Shown: in pieces, positions 7,966 through 17,088 of the stretch | Position numbering within the stretch: the stretch's first letter is position 1 | Layout: every line of letters begins with the position of its first letter | NCBI RefSeq assembly: GCF_026342835.1 | Contig: NZ_JAPEMI010000001.1 | Location: 7,384,501 to 7,448,500, forward strand | DNA from: Streptomyces sp. NBC_00154 | GTDB lineage: Bacteria; Actinomycetota; Actinomycetes; Streptomycetales; Streptomycetaceae | Direction of reading: 5' to 3' | Length of the DNA stretch: 64,000 nt | Translations under genes and position numbers: made by a program | The notes under the pieces: generated by a model | What the model was told of the DNA's origin: nothing | The model's database searches: none | What the model saw: the letters and a program-made list of their open reading frames with translations, nothing else

Positions 7966-9123
7966 TCATCCCGCGTGGTGGGCCAGGGCGGCATGCGGGT
8001 CGCCGCTGAGGGTGGTGTGGTCGGTGTGCACGGTGGCGGCGGTCAGCCGGGGTACGGCGTGGATCAGGGCATGCTCGGCTGCCACGGCCAGGCTGTGCGC
8101 CTCCACGACGGTGAGTTGGGGGTCGACGACGATGTCGGCCTCGGCCCGTAGGGCGTGGCCGATCCACCGCATGCGGACCTGCCCGACGTCGCGGACGCCG
8201 TCCACGGCGCGCAGCGCGTTTTCGGCGGTGTCGACCAGGGCGGGGTCGACGGCGTCCATGAGTCGGCGGAAGACCTCCTTGGCGGCGTCCTTGAGGACCA
8301 TGAGGATGGCGAGGGTGATCAGCAGGCCGACGATCGGGTCCGCGAGCTGCCAGCCGATCGCGGCGCCGCCGGCGCCGAGCAGCACGGCCAGCGAGGTGAA
8401 GCCGTCGGTGCGGGCGTGCAGGCCGTCGGCGACCAGGGCGGCGGATCCGATTTTACGGCCGGTACGGATGCGGTAGCGGGCGACCCATTCATTGCCGATG
8501 AAGCCGATGACCGCTCCGGCGGCCACCCAGGAAAGGTGGGTGATGTCCTGAGGGTTCAGGAGGCGGTCGATGGCGGTGTAGGCGGCCAGGGCAGAGGAGG
8601 CGGTGATGGTGAGCAGGATGGCGATGCCGGCCAGGTCCTCGGAGCGGCCGAAGCCATAGGTGAAGCGGCGGGTCGCTGCCCGTCGACCGAGGATGAAGGC
8701 GATGCCCAGCGGCACGGCGGTCAGTGCGTCGGCGGCGTTGTGGACCGTGTCCCCGAGCAGCGCCACCGATCCTGAGAGGGCGAAGATCAAGGCCTGGAGC
8801 ACGGTGGTGACACCGAGTACGGCCAGCGAGATCCACAGCGTCCGCATGCCCTCGGCGGAGGACTCCATCGCCGAGTCGACCTTGGCCGTCGCCTCGTGGC
8901 TGTGGGGTGTGATCCGGGGTTTGATCCGCGACCACCGGCCCGAACCGTGATGCCCGTGGTCGTGCGCAGTTCCGTGATCACCGTGGTCATGGCTGTGGCT
9001 AATGGCCGGGCCATGCCCATGGTTGTGATTGCCGTGCGGCGCGTGGCCCTCCTGACCGTTCCGGTGACTGCCCGGGCTGTGGTCATGGCGGTGAGGCTGG
9101 GAGGTCGGGCTCGGCTCGCTCAT
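7966..9123 (-). CDS. Cation diffusion facilitator metal exporter
   Basis: A 385-residue membrane antiporter that expels divalent cations (Zn, Co, Cd or Fe) in exchange for protons. The first 75 residues are strikingly His-rich (NHNHGHG, SHSHDHGDHG), a likely cytosolic metal-sensing or delivery tail. Transmembrane segments follow: TM1-2 with LGDTVHNAADALT (HD-x3-D-type site), the loop YGFGRSEDLAG, and TM5 with ADGLHARTDGFTSL (second half of the tetrahedral site). The C-terminal 90 residues form the ferredoxin-like domain ending in HTDHTT. It is divergent from an ArsR regulator at 9204, the normal arrangement for metal-responsive export. Confidence 0.95.
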   Translation of the reverse strand: MSEPSPTSQPHRHDHSPGSHRNGQEGHAPHGNHNHGHGPAISHSHDHGDHGTAHDHGHHGSGRWSRIKPRITPHSHEATAKVDSAMESSAEGMRTLWISLAVLGVTTVLQALIFALSGSVALLGDTVHNAADALTAVPLGIAFILGRRAATRRFTYGFGRSEDLAGIAILLTITASSALAAYTAIDRLLNPQDITHLSWVAAGAVIGFIGNEWVARYRIRTGRKIGSAALVADGLHARTDGFTSLAVLLGAGGAAIGWQLADPIVGLLITLAILMVLKDAAKEVFRRLMDAVDPALVDTAENALRAVDGVRDVGQVRMRWIGHALRAEADIVVDPQLTVVEAHSLAVAAEHALIHAVPRLTAATVHTDHTTLSGDPHAALAHHAG

Positions 9124-9203
9124 GGCAGTACACACCTTCCGGATCAGGGCTCGCCATAGCGGACCCGTTGGACACCGGCCGCTCACTCCACCATTGTGTG
9201 CGT

Positions 9204-9560
9204 ATGAGTGCACGCATGCACCTATCGGGTGCGCATGGCCCCCAAGCGCGCAACGAGGGCGAGCGGTTCACCGTGGCCGCGGAGGTCTTGGGCCTCCTGG
9301 CCGACCGCACTCGCCTGGCCCTCCTGGAGCACCTTGCCGAGGAGGAGGCGGATGTGACGACGCTCGCAGAGGCGTGCGGGGTGGCGAGGCCGTCGGCGAG
9401 CCAGCACCTGGCCCGGCTGCGTCTGGCCGGGCTGGTTACTACCCGCAAGGAAGGACGTCGGGTGATCTACGCGCTGCGGCACGGACACCTCAAGCGCCTG
9501 GTCGACGAGGCCCTCGGTGTCGCCGACCACCAGCTCGGCAACCTCCCGCCCCACGACTGA
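9204..9560 (+). CDS. ArsR/SmtB-family metal-responsive repressor
   Basis: A 118-residue winged-helix repressor. The core reads LLADRTRLALLEHLAEEEADV, then LAEACGVARPSASQHLARLRLAGLV (recognition helix), then the wing EGRRVIYALRHGHLKRLVDEAL. Acidic and His residues in the last helix (HLKRLVDEALGVADHQ) resemble the alpha-5 metal site of Zn/Co sensors. ATG 9204 gives the normal length. The 80-bp gap to the divergent CDF gene holds an imperfect TGCGT/ACGCA inverted pair, a candidate operator overlapping the start. The likely role is derepression of the exporter when metal is high. Confidence 0.92.
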   Translation: MSARMHLSGAHGPQARNEGERFTVAAEVLGLLADRTRLALLEHLAEEEADVTTLAEACGVARPSASQHLARLRLAGLVTTRKEGRRVIYALRHGHLKRLVDEALGVADHQLGNLPPHD

Positions 9561-9575
9561 CCCGCCTTCGGCTGA

Positions 9576-9700
9576 TCAGAGCGTCAGTGCCATCAAGATC
9601 TTGTCGCGGTCGTCGCCTGGGCCGGCCGCAGCGCGCCGGGCCGCCGGTCGATCTCCTTCCAGCCGAGCCGACCGTAGAAGTTCTAAAGGCCCACGCCCGC
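9576..9700 (-). pseudogene. Acetyltransferase (GNAT) C-terminal remnant
   Basis: The minus strand shows NFYGRLGWKEIDRRPGALRP, the typical closing 'FYxRLGW' segment of a GNAT enzyme. After a one-base shift it continues as GPGDDRDKILMALTL and stop. Upstream sequence to about 9830 has only weak traces (VTDPRRHGVAR). This may be the gene originally entered by the group II intron that starts at 9832, but that is inference. Confidence 0.5.
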
Positions 9701-9831
9701 GCGTGCGGCCAGGCGCGGCTGCTGCAGACCCCCAGCAATCACTACGGGCCGAATGGAGGACGCCTCGTCCACTCGGGCGACACCGTGTCGACGGGGATCG
9801 GTGACAACGGTCAAGGTCCGCTGTCGCGGGA

Positions 9832-10462
9832 GTGCGCCACGAAGTGCCACGTAATCGAGTGGAGGTGGAAGGCCGACACCTCCGGGCCGTCGCAGCGGTC
9901 CGGTGAAGCTGGGGGCAGCCTGATCCGGGGAACGCCGGGGAGGGTGGCAAGCGGCCCCGACAACGGCGGGACGTGCCGGGACTACCGGACGGTGCGGGTC
10001 CGTCTAGCGAGGTCAGAAGGTGTAGCGAGAGCGAACCAGTGGTTGAAGTTCCGTAAGCAGCGGGCCGGCTCAAACCTGATGGATACGGGCCGGTATGCAG
10101 CGCGTGACCTGCTCGTCCTCGGACGGGTGGATCAACTCCGAAGCCGGACTTCCTGTTCCGGTGGGGAGGCCACGTTGTAAGCCTGCGGCGTAGGCGTGGC
10201 GATGCTGTCGGAGTAGAGCTGGGCACCTCCCTGACCGATCGATTGTGTGGTGAACGTGGGAACCATCCGCGGTCGCCCGAGCCACCGGACAGCCAGTCTG
10301 GTGGTGGGCAGGTCCGTTGCCGACTGATGGCGGTGGGTGGGGCGGAGGCCCCGTAGTAGTCGCGGGAGTAACGACCCGTCGTGGAGACCGGGAAAGCCGG
10401 TCGCAGGGCCAAGGGGCCAGCAAGTCAGTGGCTGAAGTTCTGGAATGTCGGGAGGGTCGCCG
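9832..10462 (+). ncRNA. Group II intron A, 5' ribozyme domains
   Basis: These 631 bases between the GTGCGCC start and the reverse transcriptase start hold no protein gene. They are the expected size for domains I-III plus the start of IV, and carry the short conserved blocks also seen in intron B. Confidence 0.65.
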
Positions 10463-11173
10463 GTGAATACCGACGAGCTGGAGCGCGCCTTGTATGAGGC
10501 GGAGCGCCGGGTACTGAAGATCCAGACCAAGCTGCACCGTTGGGCTCGTGATGATCCTCATCGCAGGTTCGATGACCTGTTCAATCTCGTTGCCGATTCC
10601 GGCTTCCTGTTGGTGGCCTGGGATCGGGTGCGGGGCAACAAGGGTGCACGCACGGCCGGGGTGGACGGACGCACGGCGTCGTCCATCGCGCTGTGGGTCG
10701 GAGTCGAGGAGTTCCTCGACGTGTTGCGGTCGCAGATCAAGGACCGCAGTTTCCAGCCCATGCCGTTGCGGGAACGGATGATCCCCAAGGCAGGCGGCAA
10801 GCTCCGCCGACTGGGGATCGCGACGATCACCGACCGGGTGGTGCAGGCATCCTTGAAGCTGGTGCTGGAGCCGATCTTCGAGGCGGATTTCCTCCCGTGC
10901 TCCTACGGGTTCCGCCCGAATCGCCGGGCTCATGACGCGGTGGCCGAGGTGCGCTTGCTCACGTCCAAGAAGTACGAGTGGATCGTGGAAGGCGACATCA
11001 AAGCCTGCTTCGACGAGATCTCACACACCGCTCTCATGGAGCGGGTGCGGGCACGCGTCGGGGACAAACGCGTTCTGGCCCTGGTGAAGGCGTTCCTCAA
11101 GGCGGGCATCCTCGGTGAGGACGGCCTGCTGCGGGAAAACGACACCGGCACCCCGCAGGGCAATGCCACTTAG
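10463..11173 (+). pseudogene. ltrA: Intron A reverse transcriptase/maturase, N-terminal part
   Basis: This is the first 233 residues of a group II intron-encoded RT. Seen in order: the N-terminal RT0 region, VRGNKGARTAGVDG (RT1), PLRERMIPKAGGKLRRLGI (RT2), CSYGFRPNRRAHDAV (RT2a/3) and EGDIKACFDEISH with the first catalytic Asp. At GTPQG the frame runs into an IS and stops after three foreign codons. The gene resumes at 12742 and again at 16445. GTG 10463 has GGGAGGG six bases upstream. If both insertions are removed the frame is continuous from here to 17019. Confidence 0.9.
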
Positions 11174-12741
11174 ATAAGCGGTCTGGTAATCGGTCGTCCA
11201 CATATGCACAGGGACACGCCCGGGGTGTTTGTGGATGGTCAACTGATCCGGTTGCCGCACTTCCTTCCTGCCGGTGAACCGGTTATGTTCCTCGCTCATG
11301 GGCGGGGTGCGGGATAACGTGGTGCCGGTTTCTGGTGTGCGCTTGACCGACCGGGTGGGTGTCGGGGTTCTGACACGTTTGGTTCATCGGGACCTGGTCG
11401 ATGAGGTACTCGCGGAGACGGGCCGTACAGAGAAACGGTCACGTTTGCTGCCGGCGCGTGTCGTCGTCTATTACGTGATGGCTCTGTGTCTGTTCTTCGG
11501 CGAGTCGTACGAGGAAGTGATGCGTCTTCTCGTCAACGGCCTACGTTTTCTGGGGACATGGCGGAAGGACTGGACGATTCCCACGACGGGTGCGATTTCC
11601 CAGGCGCGCCGGCGTCTGGGTTCGGAGCCGCTGCGGGTGCTGTTCGAGCGGGTGGCATTGCCCTGCGCGCAGCGGGGCACGCAGGGAGCGTGGATGGGTC
11701 GGTGGCGTCTGATGGCCATTGACGGGTTCGTCCTGGATATTCCTGACACCCCAGCAAATGATGGGGAGTTCGGCCGGTCCGGGGGCACACGAAGTCCCGC
11801 ACCTTTCCCCCAGGTGAAGATCGTGGGGCTGGGTGAATGCGGGACTCATGCTGTGGTGGCGGCCCGGCTGGGTCCCTGGCGCGTGGACGAAGGCGTTCTC
11901 GCCGGGGAACTCGTCGCCGATTTCGAACCAGGCATGCTGGTTACCGCCGACCGGGGATTTTACGCATATCGTCTGTGGGAAGCGGCCGCGGCAACCGGTG
12001 CTGATTTGCTGTGGCGCATGCCCGACGGCCCTCATCTGCCGGTAGTCCGGCCGCTGAAGGACGGATCCTATGAGTCGTTCCTGCTTGACCCGAAGGTCCG
12101 TCGGCGGCGCGCAGTCCAGCGTCACCGCGGGTCGGACAACATAGAGGAGCCGTCCGGGATTCCGGTCCGTGTCGTCGAATACGAAGTGACGAACCGCGAA
12201 GGTAGAGGAGAGATCTTCTGCCTGATCACCACCGTTATGGACCCGGACGAGGCTGGTGCCGCTGAACTCGCCGCTGCCTATGCCGAACGGTGGGAGTTCG
12301 AGTCCAGCCTTGACGAGATCAAGACCCACCAACGCGGCCGCGGCGGTGTATTGCGCTCGAAAACACCGGACATGGTCGAGCAGGAGATCTGGGCACTGCT
12401 CCTGACCCACTACGCGGTCCGGCACCTGATGTGTGAGGCAGCCGAACAGGCCGACATCGACCCGGACCGCCTATCGTTCATGCGGTCACTTCGTATCATC
12501 CGCCGCCAGATCACAGGCCAGGCGGGTTTTCCCCCTGACCGCCTCGCGAAGGCCCTTGAAGTCGCCCGCACGGAAATAATAGAAAGGCCCAACCCCCGTC
12601 GGAGACACCGCACCAGCCCACGAGCCGTAAAGCGTGTCCACGTCCACGCCTACAGAAAGAAGCAGCCCACCGAAACCATCATCCACCACCCCGACCCACC
12701 CCACATCAAAATCCTCGCCGTTTCCTAACTAAGTGGCATTG
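11161..12741 (+). mobile_element. IS4-type insertion sequence, copy 1 (1581 bp)
   Basis: Terminal inverted repeats start CAATGCCACTTAG at both ends. A 10-bp target duplication CCCCGCAGGG flanks the element (11151-11160 and 12742-12751). It interrupts the GTPQG codons of the intron A reverse transcriptase. One intact transposase gene fills it. A second copy, inverted, is at 14105-15686. Confidence 0.93.
11298..12728 (+). CDS. IS4-type transposase (copy 1, intact)
   Basis: A 476-residue DDE transposase. The N-terminal IS4-type domain (about residues 10-110) is followed by the catalytic core: first Asp in MAIDGFVLDIPDT, second in LVTADRGFYAYRLW, and the glutamate in the IS4 signature Y-x2-R-x3-E-x6-K, here YAERWEFESSLDEIK. 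The tail is basic (PNPRRRHRTSPRAVKRVHVH). GTG 11274 is an alternative start eight codons upstream; neither has a good ribosome site, as is common in IS elements. The reading frame passes intact through a GGTTTTCCCCC tract that carries an extra T in copy 2. Confidence 0.93.
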   Translation: MGGVRDNVVPVSGVRLTDRVGVGVLTRLVHRDLVDEVLAETGRTEKRSRLLPARVVVYYVMALCLFFGESYEEVMRLLVNGLRFLGTWRKDWTIPTTGAISQARRRLGSEPLRVLFERVALPCAQRGTQGAWMGRWRLMAIDGFVLDIPDTPANDGEFGRSGGTRSPAPFPQVKIVGLGECGTHAVVAARLGPWRVDEGVLAGELVADFEPGMLVTADRGFYAYRLWEAAAATGADLLWRMPDGPHLPVVRPLKDGSYESFLLDPKVRRRRAVQRHRGSDNIEEPSGIPVRVVEYEVTNREGRGEIFCLITTVMDPDEAGAAELAAAYAERWEFESSLDEIKTHQRGRGGVLRSKTPDMVEQEIWALLLTHYAVRHLMCEAAEQADIDPDRLSFMRSLRIIRRQITGQAGFPPDRLAKALEVARTEIIERPNPRRRHRTSPRAVKRVHVHAYRKKQPTETIIHHPDPPHIKILAVS

Positions 12742-12909
12742 CCCCGCAGGGTTCGATCCTTTCGCCGTTGCTCAGCAACGTCGCGCTCTCGGTCCTGGAC
12801 GAGCACATCGCCCAGGCGTCGGGAGGCGCCGGAACTGACCTCAACGAGCGCCGCAGGCGGCGACGCCGAGGTCTGCCCAACTACCGGCTGGTCCGGTACG
12901 CGGACGACT
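12742..12909 (+). pseudogene. ltrA: Intron A reverse transcriptase, middle part
   Basis: Coding resumes after the IS as QGSILSPLLSNVALSVLDEH (RT4) and runs through an Arg-rich loop to PNYRLVRYADD, the catalytic RT5 motif. It stops at base 12909, after the first base of the codon following YADD, where intron B begins. The rest of that codon is at 16445, restoring YADDWCLMVHG. Confidence 0.9.
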
Positions 12910-13499
12910 GTGCGCCACGAACACAACGGGAGGTTTCGGTGTAGACGAAAGCTTCCGACGTGATGCTGCACTGGTGATGGAGGCAGGCCCTCCGAGACCG
13001 CCCACGCAGGGGGAGGTCTCAAACCGCCGCAGGTTGCTCCGGTGAATGAGCCGGGGTGATGAGCACTGCGGAAAAGGCGCACGAGATGCGTCAGGTGTGA
13101 GCCGAGAAGGCGAACGCGAGTGAACCACTGATGAAGTGTCGAAAGCGTATGAACGGTTACCGAAACCGGGGTCCAGTTGTTGCCCCGGGATGAATCTGGC
13201 GGGTTCCTGTACTCCTGGCCAGGTGGTGCCCGGCATAAAGGTGGCGCGAGCTCGGTTCAGGCGCTGGTGTGGAACGTGGGAACCCCTCGCCACGATGCTG
13301 TCACCGGTCAGGTTGAGGCCGGTAGGCGACAAGGGAGAACCCCAAGCAGCTGAAACTGTGAGGGGCGGAGTACCGATGCGTGGCAGGGGGACGGATCGCC
13401 TCGTAGTAGTGATGAAGCCTCTGTAATGGAGGTGGAGCGAAGGGGGCGAGTTGTCCAGATCTTGTTTGGTGGTCAACCGGAGTGCCCGGGAGGAGCCAG
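12910..13499 (+). ncRNA. Group II intron B, 5' ribozyme domains
   Basis: These 590 bases before the RT start hold no protein gene. They share GTGGGAACC and CGTAGTAGT blocks with the intron A leader and are the size expected for domains I-III. Confidence 0.65.
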
Positions 13500-14117
13500 G
13501 TGAACGGATCAAGGCCGCAGGCCGAGGTCAAGTCGTTTTACATCTCAAAGTTGATGGTGTGGGAGGCATTTCAGCGAGTCAAGGCCAACAAGGGTGCGCC
13601 CGGAGCGGACGGTGTGACGATCGAGCAGTACGAGCAGAACCTTTCGAAGAATCTGTTCAAGCTGTGGAATCGGATGTCGTCCGGTTCGTATTTCCCTCCC
13701 GCGGTGAAGGCCGTGGAGATCCCCAAGGCAGGTGGGAAAGGTATCCGCGTGCTCGGGGTGCCCACTGTGGACGACCGGATTGCCCAGACGGTGGCCGCGA
13801 TGTACCTGGAGCGTCGGGTGGAGCCTGTGTTCCATCCGGACTCCTATGGCTACCGGCCCAGGCGGTCGGCGTTGGACGCCGTGGAGCAGTGCCGAAAGCG
13901 CTGTTGGCGGAGTGACTGGGTGGTCGATCTCGACATCCGGGCGTTCTTCGACAGCGTGGACCATGAGCTGATGCTCAGGGCGGTCGAGCGGCATATCGAC
14001 GAGGACGGGAAATGGGTCCTGCTCTACGTCAAGCGGTGGCTGGTCGCGCCGTTGGCGAAGGCGGACGGATCGGTGCAGCAACGGGATCGCGGGACTCCCC
14101 AGGGCAATGCCACTTAG
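13500..14117 (+). pseudogene. ltrA: Intron B reverse transcriptase, N-terminal part
   Basis: This is the first 200 or so residues of a second, diverged group II RT: VKANKGAPGADGVTIEQYE (RT1), AVEIPKAGGKGIRVLGVPTV (RT2), FHPDSYGYRPRRSALDAV and VVDLDIRAFFDSVDHEL with the first catalytic Asp. At GTPQG (base 14104) it is cut by IS copy 2, the same codons at which the intron A gene is cut. GTG 13500 follows GGGAGGAG. It resumes at 15687. Confidence 0.9.
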
Positions 14118-15686
14118 TTAGGAAACGGCGAGGATTTTGATGTGGGGTGGGTCGGGGTGGTGGATGATGGTTTCGGTGGGCTGCTTCTTTCTGTAGGCGT
14201 GGACGTGGACACGCTTTACGGCTCGTGGGCTGGTGCGGTGTCTCCGACGGGGGTTGGGCCTTTCTATTATTTCCGTGCGGGCGACTTCAAGGGCCTTCGC
14301 GAGGCGGTCAGGGGGAAAAACCCGCCTGGCCTGTGATCTGGCGGCGGATGATACGAAGTGACCGCATGAACGATAGGCGGTCCGGGTCGATGTCGGCCTG
14401 TTCGGCTGCCTCACACATCAGGTGCCGGACCGCGTAGTGGGTCAGGAGCAGTGCCCAGATCTCCTGCTCGACCATGTCCGGTGTTTTCGAGCGCAATACA
14501 CCGCCGCGGCCGCGTTGGTGGGTCTTGATCTCGTCAAGGCTGGACTCGAACTCCCACCGTTCGGCATAGGCAGCGGCGAGTTCAGCGGCACCAGCCTCGT
14601 CCGGGTCCATAACGGTGGTGATCAGGCAGAAGATCTCTCCTCTACCTTCGCGGTTCGTCACTTCGTATTCGACGACACGGACCGGAATCCCGGACGGCTC
14701 CTCTATGTTGTCCGACCCGCGGTGACGCTGGACTGCGCGCCGCCGACGGACCTTCGGGTCAAGCAGGAACGACTCATAGGATCCGTCCTTCAGCGGCCGG
14801 ACTACCGGCAGATGAGGGCCGTCGGGCATGCGCCACAGCAAATCAGCACCGGTTGCCGCGGCCGCTTCCCACAGACGATATGCGTAAAATCCCCGGTCGG
14901 CGGTAACCAGCATGCCTGGTTCGAAATCGGCGACGAGTTCCCCGGCGAGAACGCCTTCGTCCACGCGCCAGGGACCCAGCCGGGCCGCCACCACAGCATG
15001 AGTCCCGCATTCACCCAGCCCCACGATCTTCACCTGGGGGAAAGGTGCGGGACTTCGTGTGCCCCCGGACCGGCCGAACTCCCCATCATTTGCTGGGGTG
15101 TCAGGAATATCCAGGACGAACCCGTCAATGGCCATCAGACGCCACCGACCCATCCACGCTCCCTGCGTGCCCCGCTGCGCGCAGGGCAATGCCACCCGCT
15201 CGAACAGCACCCGCAGCGGCTCCGAACCCAGACGCCGGCGCGCCTGGGAAATCGCACCCGTCGTGGGAATCGTCCAGTCCTTCCGCCATGTCCCCAGAAA
15301 ACGTAGGCCGTTGACGAGAAGACGCATCACTTCCTCGTACGACTCGCCGAAGAACAGACACAGAGCCATCACGTAATAGACGACGACACGCGCCGGCAGC
15401 AAACGTGACCGTTTCTCTGTACGGCCCGTCTCCGCGAGTACCTCATCGACCAGGTCCCGATGAACCAAACGTGTCAGAACCCCGACACCCACCCGGTCGG
15501 TCAAGCGCACACCAGAAACCGGCACCACGTTATCCCGCACCCCGCCCATGAGCGAGGAACATAACCGGTTCACCGGCAGGAAGGAAGTGCGGCAACCGGA
15601 TCAGTTGACCATCCACAAACACCCCGGGCGTGTCCCTGTGCATATGTGGACGACCGATTACCAGACCGCTTATCTAAGTGGCATTG
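14105..15686 (-). mobile_element. IS4-type insertion sequence, copy 2 (1582 bp)
   Basis: This has the same ends (CAATGCCACTTAG) and the same gene as copy 1, in the opposite orientation. The 10-bp target duplication is CTCCCCAGGG (14095-14104 and 15687-15696). It is one base longer than copy 1 because of an extra T in a T-tract in the transposase gene. The rest of the encoded protein appears identical. Confidence 0.93.
14118..15549 (-). pseudogene. IS4-type transposase (copy 2, frameshifted near the C-terminus)
   Basis: This is identical to the copy 1 transposase through RRQITGQAGF. An extra T (GGGTTTTTCCCCC against GGGTTTTCCCCC) then shifts the frame and ends the protein after two more residues, at 14308. 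The catalytic D, D and E residues lie upstream of the break, so the core is present but the basic tail of about 65 residues is lost. The out-of-frame tail (14118-14307) is still well preserved, so the change is recent, or slippage on the T-run might bypass it. Confidence 0.9.
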
Positions 15687-16381
15687 CTCCCCAGGGATCG
15701 GCGGTTTCCCCTGTACTGGCGAATCTGTATCTCCACTACGCGTTCGATGTGTGGTTGGCTCGGGAGTTCCCGAAAGTCACCTTCGAACGGTACTGCGATG
15801 ATGCGGTGATTCACTGCGGCAGCGAGGGGCAGGCCCGCCGTGTGCGGGACGCTCTCGAGCAGCGATTGGCGCAGGTCGGTCTGGAGTTGCATCCGGACAA
15901 GACTCGCATCGTCTATTGCAAGGACGCTGACCGGCGGGGCTCGTATGAGCACACGGCGTTCACGTTCCTTGGATACACGTTCCGGCCCAGGCTGGCCAAG
16001 AACCGGTATGGGAAGCACTTTGTGAGCTTCCTGCCGGCGGTCAGTAAGGAGGTGATCAAGGCGATGGGCAAGGTGATGCGTTCCTGGCACATCGCCCAAC
16101 GCAGTGACAAGTCGCTGATGGATCTTGCGCGGATGTTCAACAGCATCGTGCAGGGGTGGATCAACTATTACGGGCGATTCTACAAGTCTATGTTGTATCC
16201 CCTCCTCCGGCGTATCAACAGAATGTTGGTGGGCTGGGCTTGCCAGAAGTACAAACGACTGCGCCGCCGGGAGAAACGCGCGGGAGAACTATTGGCGGGC
16301 GCAGCCCGCCGGTATCCCAATATGTTCGCCCACTGGCGGTTCGGCCTCAAGCCTGATGGCTGGGCAATGGGAGCCGTGTGA
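15687..16381 (+). pseudogene. ltrA: Intron B reverse transcriptase, C-terminal part
   Basis: Coding resumes as QGSAVSPVLANLYLHYAFD (RT4), FERYCDDAVIHC (catalytic YCDD, RT5), LELHPDKTRIVYC (RT6) and AFTFLGYTFRPR (RT7), followed by the maturase X domain with WINYYGRFYKSML. There is no C-terminal HNH endonuclease. The stop codon at 16379-16381 lies inside the domain V sequence, so the ORF runs out of domain IV. With the IS removed the protein would be about 430 residues. Confidence 0.9.
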
Positions 16382-16405
16382 GCTGAGAGGCTCCCGCACG
16401 GTTCT
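16371..16405 (+). ncRNA. Group II intron B domain V
   Basis: A 35-nt hairpin beginning GAGCCGTGTGAG and ending CGCACGGTTCT, with the AGC catalytic triad near its 5' end. It matches the highly conserved group II domain V layout. Confidence 0.85.
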
Positions 16406-16444
16406 GCGAGCGGCGGCGGGTGAGATTCCCGCCGCCGACTCTCC

Positions 16445-17019
16445 GGTGCCTGATGGTTCACGGCACCAAGGCAGACGCCGAAACGCTACGCGAAGAGATC
16501 GCGGAAGTTCTCACCACGATGGGCCTGCGCCTGTCGCCGGAGAAGACTCTGATCACCCACATCGAGCAGGGCCTGGACTTCCTCGGATGGCACATCCAGC
16601 GCCACCGAAAACCAGGCACCAACCGGTACTACGTCTACACCTATCCGGCCAAGAAGGCCCTGCGGGCCATCATGGCCAAGGTCAAGACACTGTGCCGGGA
16701 GGTCGGCACAAACCAGCCGTTCGACGCCCTGCTCGCCCGGATCAACCCGGCGGTGCGGGGCTGGTGCGCCTACTTCCGGCCCGGGGTGTCCTTCGCGACC
16801 TTCTCCTACCTGCGCCACTACATGTGGCACACGGTTTGGAGATGGGTACAGCGCAAGCACCCCAAGACCGGCTGGAAGAAGATCCGCCGCCATTACGGCG
16901 GTCGCGGATCTTGGTGGGCCAGCGAGAACAGGGAGCTGTTCAACCCCATCACGGTAGGCACCACTCGCTACCGCTACCGGGGCGCGGCTATCCCTACTCC
17001 CTGGCCGACCGAGGGATGA
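16445..17019 (+). pseudogene. ltrA: Intron A reverse transcriptase, C-terminal part
   Basis: Coding after intron B restores the frame: WCLMVHGTKADAETLREEI, then MGLRLSPEKTLITHI (RT6) and LDFLGWHIQRHRKPGTN (RT7). The maturase X region follows with NPAVRGWCAYFRPG and RHYMWHTVWRWVQRKHPKTG. No HNH domain follows, so the intron belongs to the endonuclease-lacking group. The stop at 17019 is about 35 bases before domain V. Confidence 0.9.
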
Positions 17020-17053
17020 AGACAACCACCACGACGCCCCCGGGGCTTGTGGA

Positions 17054-17088
17054 GAGCCGGGTGCGGTGCCAAGTCGCATGCCTGGTTC
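17054..17088 (+). ncRNA. Group II intron A domain V
   Basis: A hairpin GAGCCGGGTGCGG...GCATGCCTGGTTC with the AGC triad, followed by a longer hairpin that fits domain VI and ends about 17147. Confidence 0.8.

Larger units (their letters stand above)
12910..16444 (+). mobile_element. Group II intron B, inserted in intron A's RT gene
   Basis: It starts GTGCGCCACG at 12910. Removing 12910-16444 joins GAC GAC T to GG TGC CTG, which gives the conserved YADDWCLM, so both ends are fixed by the host reading frame. It contains its own RT gene (13500-16381, split by IS copy 2), domain V at 16371-16405 and a long GC-rich domain VI hairpin (about 16410-16438). Without the IS and its duplication the intron is about 1.94 kb, normal for the class. 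The 3' end reads CTCC rather than the usual AY, a small oddity. Confidence 0.85.

Noticed and set aside
9992..10000. GTGCGGG as an alternative 5' end of intron A
   Set aside because: GTGCGCCACG at 9832 matches intron B exactly at its 5' end and gives a leader length (631) close to intron B's 590.
11541..12425. A 294-codon antisense frame present identically in both IS copies (also 14422-15306)
   Set aside because: It mirrors the transposase and is identical only because the IS is duplicated. No family motif or ribosome site.
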